15,028 bases of DNA. Origin: Planctomycetota bacterium. Lineage in GTDB: Bacteria; Planctomycetota; Phycisphaerae; Sedimentisphaerales; Anaerohalosphaeraceae. The stretch is from NCBI GenBank assembly GCA_021160785.1, contig JAGHBX010000284.1:1-15028 (forward strand), in the 5' to 3' direction. The notes below the pieces were generated by a model, which worked only from the letters and a program-made list of their open reading frames with translations, had not been told where the DNA came from and ran no database searches. The translations under genes and the position numbers were made by a program. Positions 15,023 through 15,028 of the stretch are shown here, piece by piece (the stretch's first letter is position 1; the number at the start of each line of letters is the position of its first letter).

Positions 15023-15028
15023 ATGAGA
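15023..15028 (+). CDS. Start of a gene cut by the window edge
   Basis: ATG AGA at the last six bases, with AAGGTGA (15009-15015) seven bases upstream and a consensus promoter before it. Only Met-Arg is visible, so the product cannot be named. Confidence 0.55.

Overview
The window (about 15 kb, GC-rich) looks like chromosome of a planctomycete, most likely of the Phycisphaerae or Sedimentisphaerales type. This is inferred from the mix of genes: a secreted multi-domain glycoside hydrolase, a lipase-like fusion esterase, Tat-exported Gfo/Idh/MocA and ThuA proteins, a 'WPQWRGP'-type PQQ propeller protein and a DRG-like TGS GTPase, alongside a normal meso-DAP peptidoglycan pathway. No rRNA, tRNA, CRISPR array, insertion sequence or phage gene is visible.

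Left part, + strand (1-5311): the 3' part of a LeuB-type 3-isopropylmalate dehydrogenase; a gap with a TTCGG-rich inverted-repeat element; a very large exported enzyme with a CBM4/9-like domain, a GH43-like five-bladed propeller and a C-terminal GH51 alpha-L-arabinofuranosidase; then a DRG/Obg-type GTPase with a C-terminal TGS domain. The GTPase gene converges, 3 nt apart, on the next block.

Middle part, - strand (5315-11038): a peptidoglycan precursor operon transcribed murE-murF-mraY from a well-formed sigma70-like promoter (TTGTCG-17-TACAAT). A secreted SGNH plus alpha/beta-hydrolase fusion esterase follows mraY, where murD or ftsW would sit in a classical dcw cluster. MurE carries the DNPR motif, so the wall should contain meso-diaminopimelate.

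Right part, - strand (11060-14721): a three-gene, tightly coupled operon with its own promoter (TTGCCT-17-TACAAT) and a palindrome centred near -62. The first gene is a Tat-exported fusion of a ThuA-like domain and a xylose-isomerase-like TIM barrel; the second is a Tat-exported Gfo/Idh/MocA dehydrogenase; the third is a 138-residue PQQ propeller protein that seems to have lost its middle in frame. ThuA next to a ThuB-like oxidoreductase recalls the 3-keto-disaccharide pathway, here apparently placed outside the cytoplasm. This is the best candidate in the window for an undescribed system.

The right edge holds a consensus promoter (TTGACA-17-TACAAT) firing rightward into a gene whose first two codons end the window.
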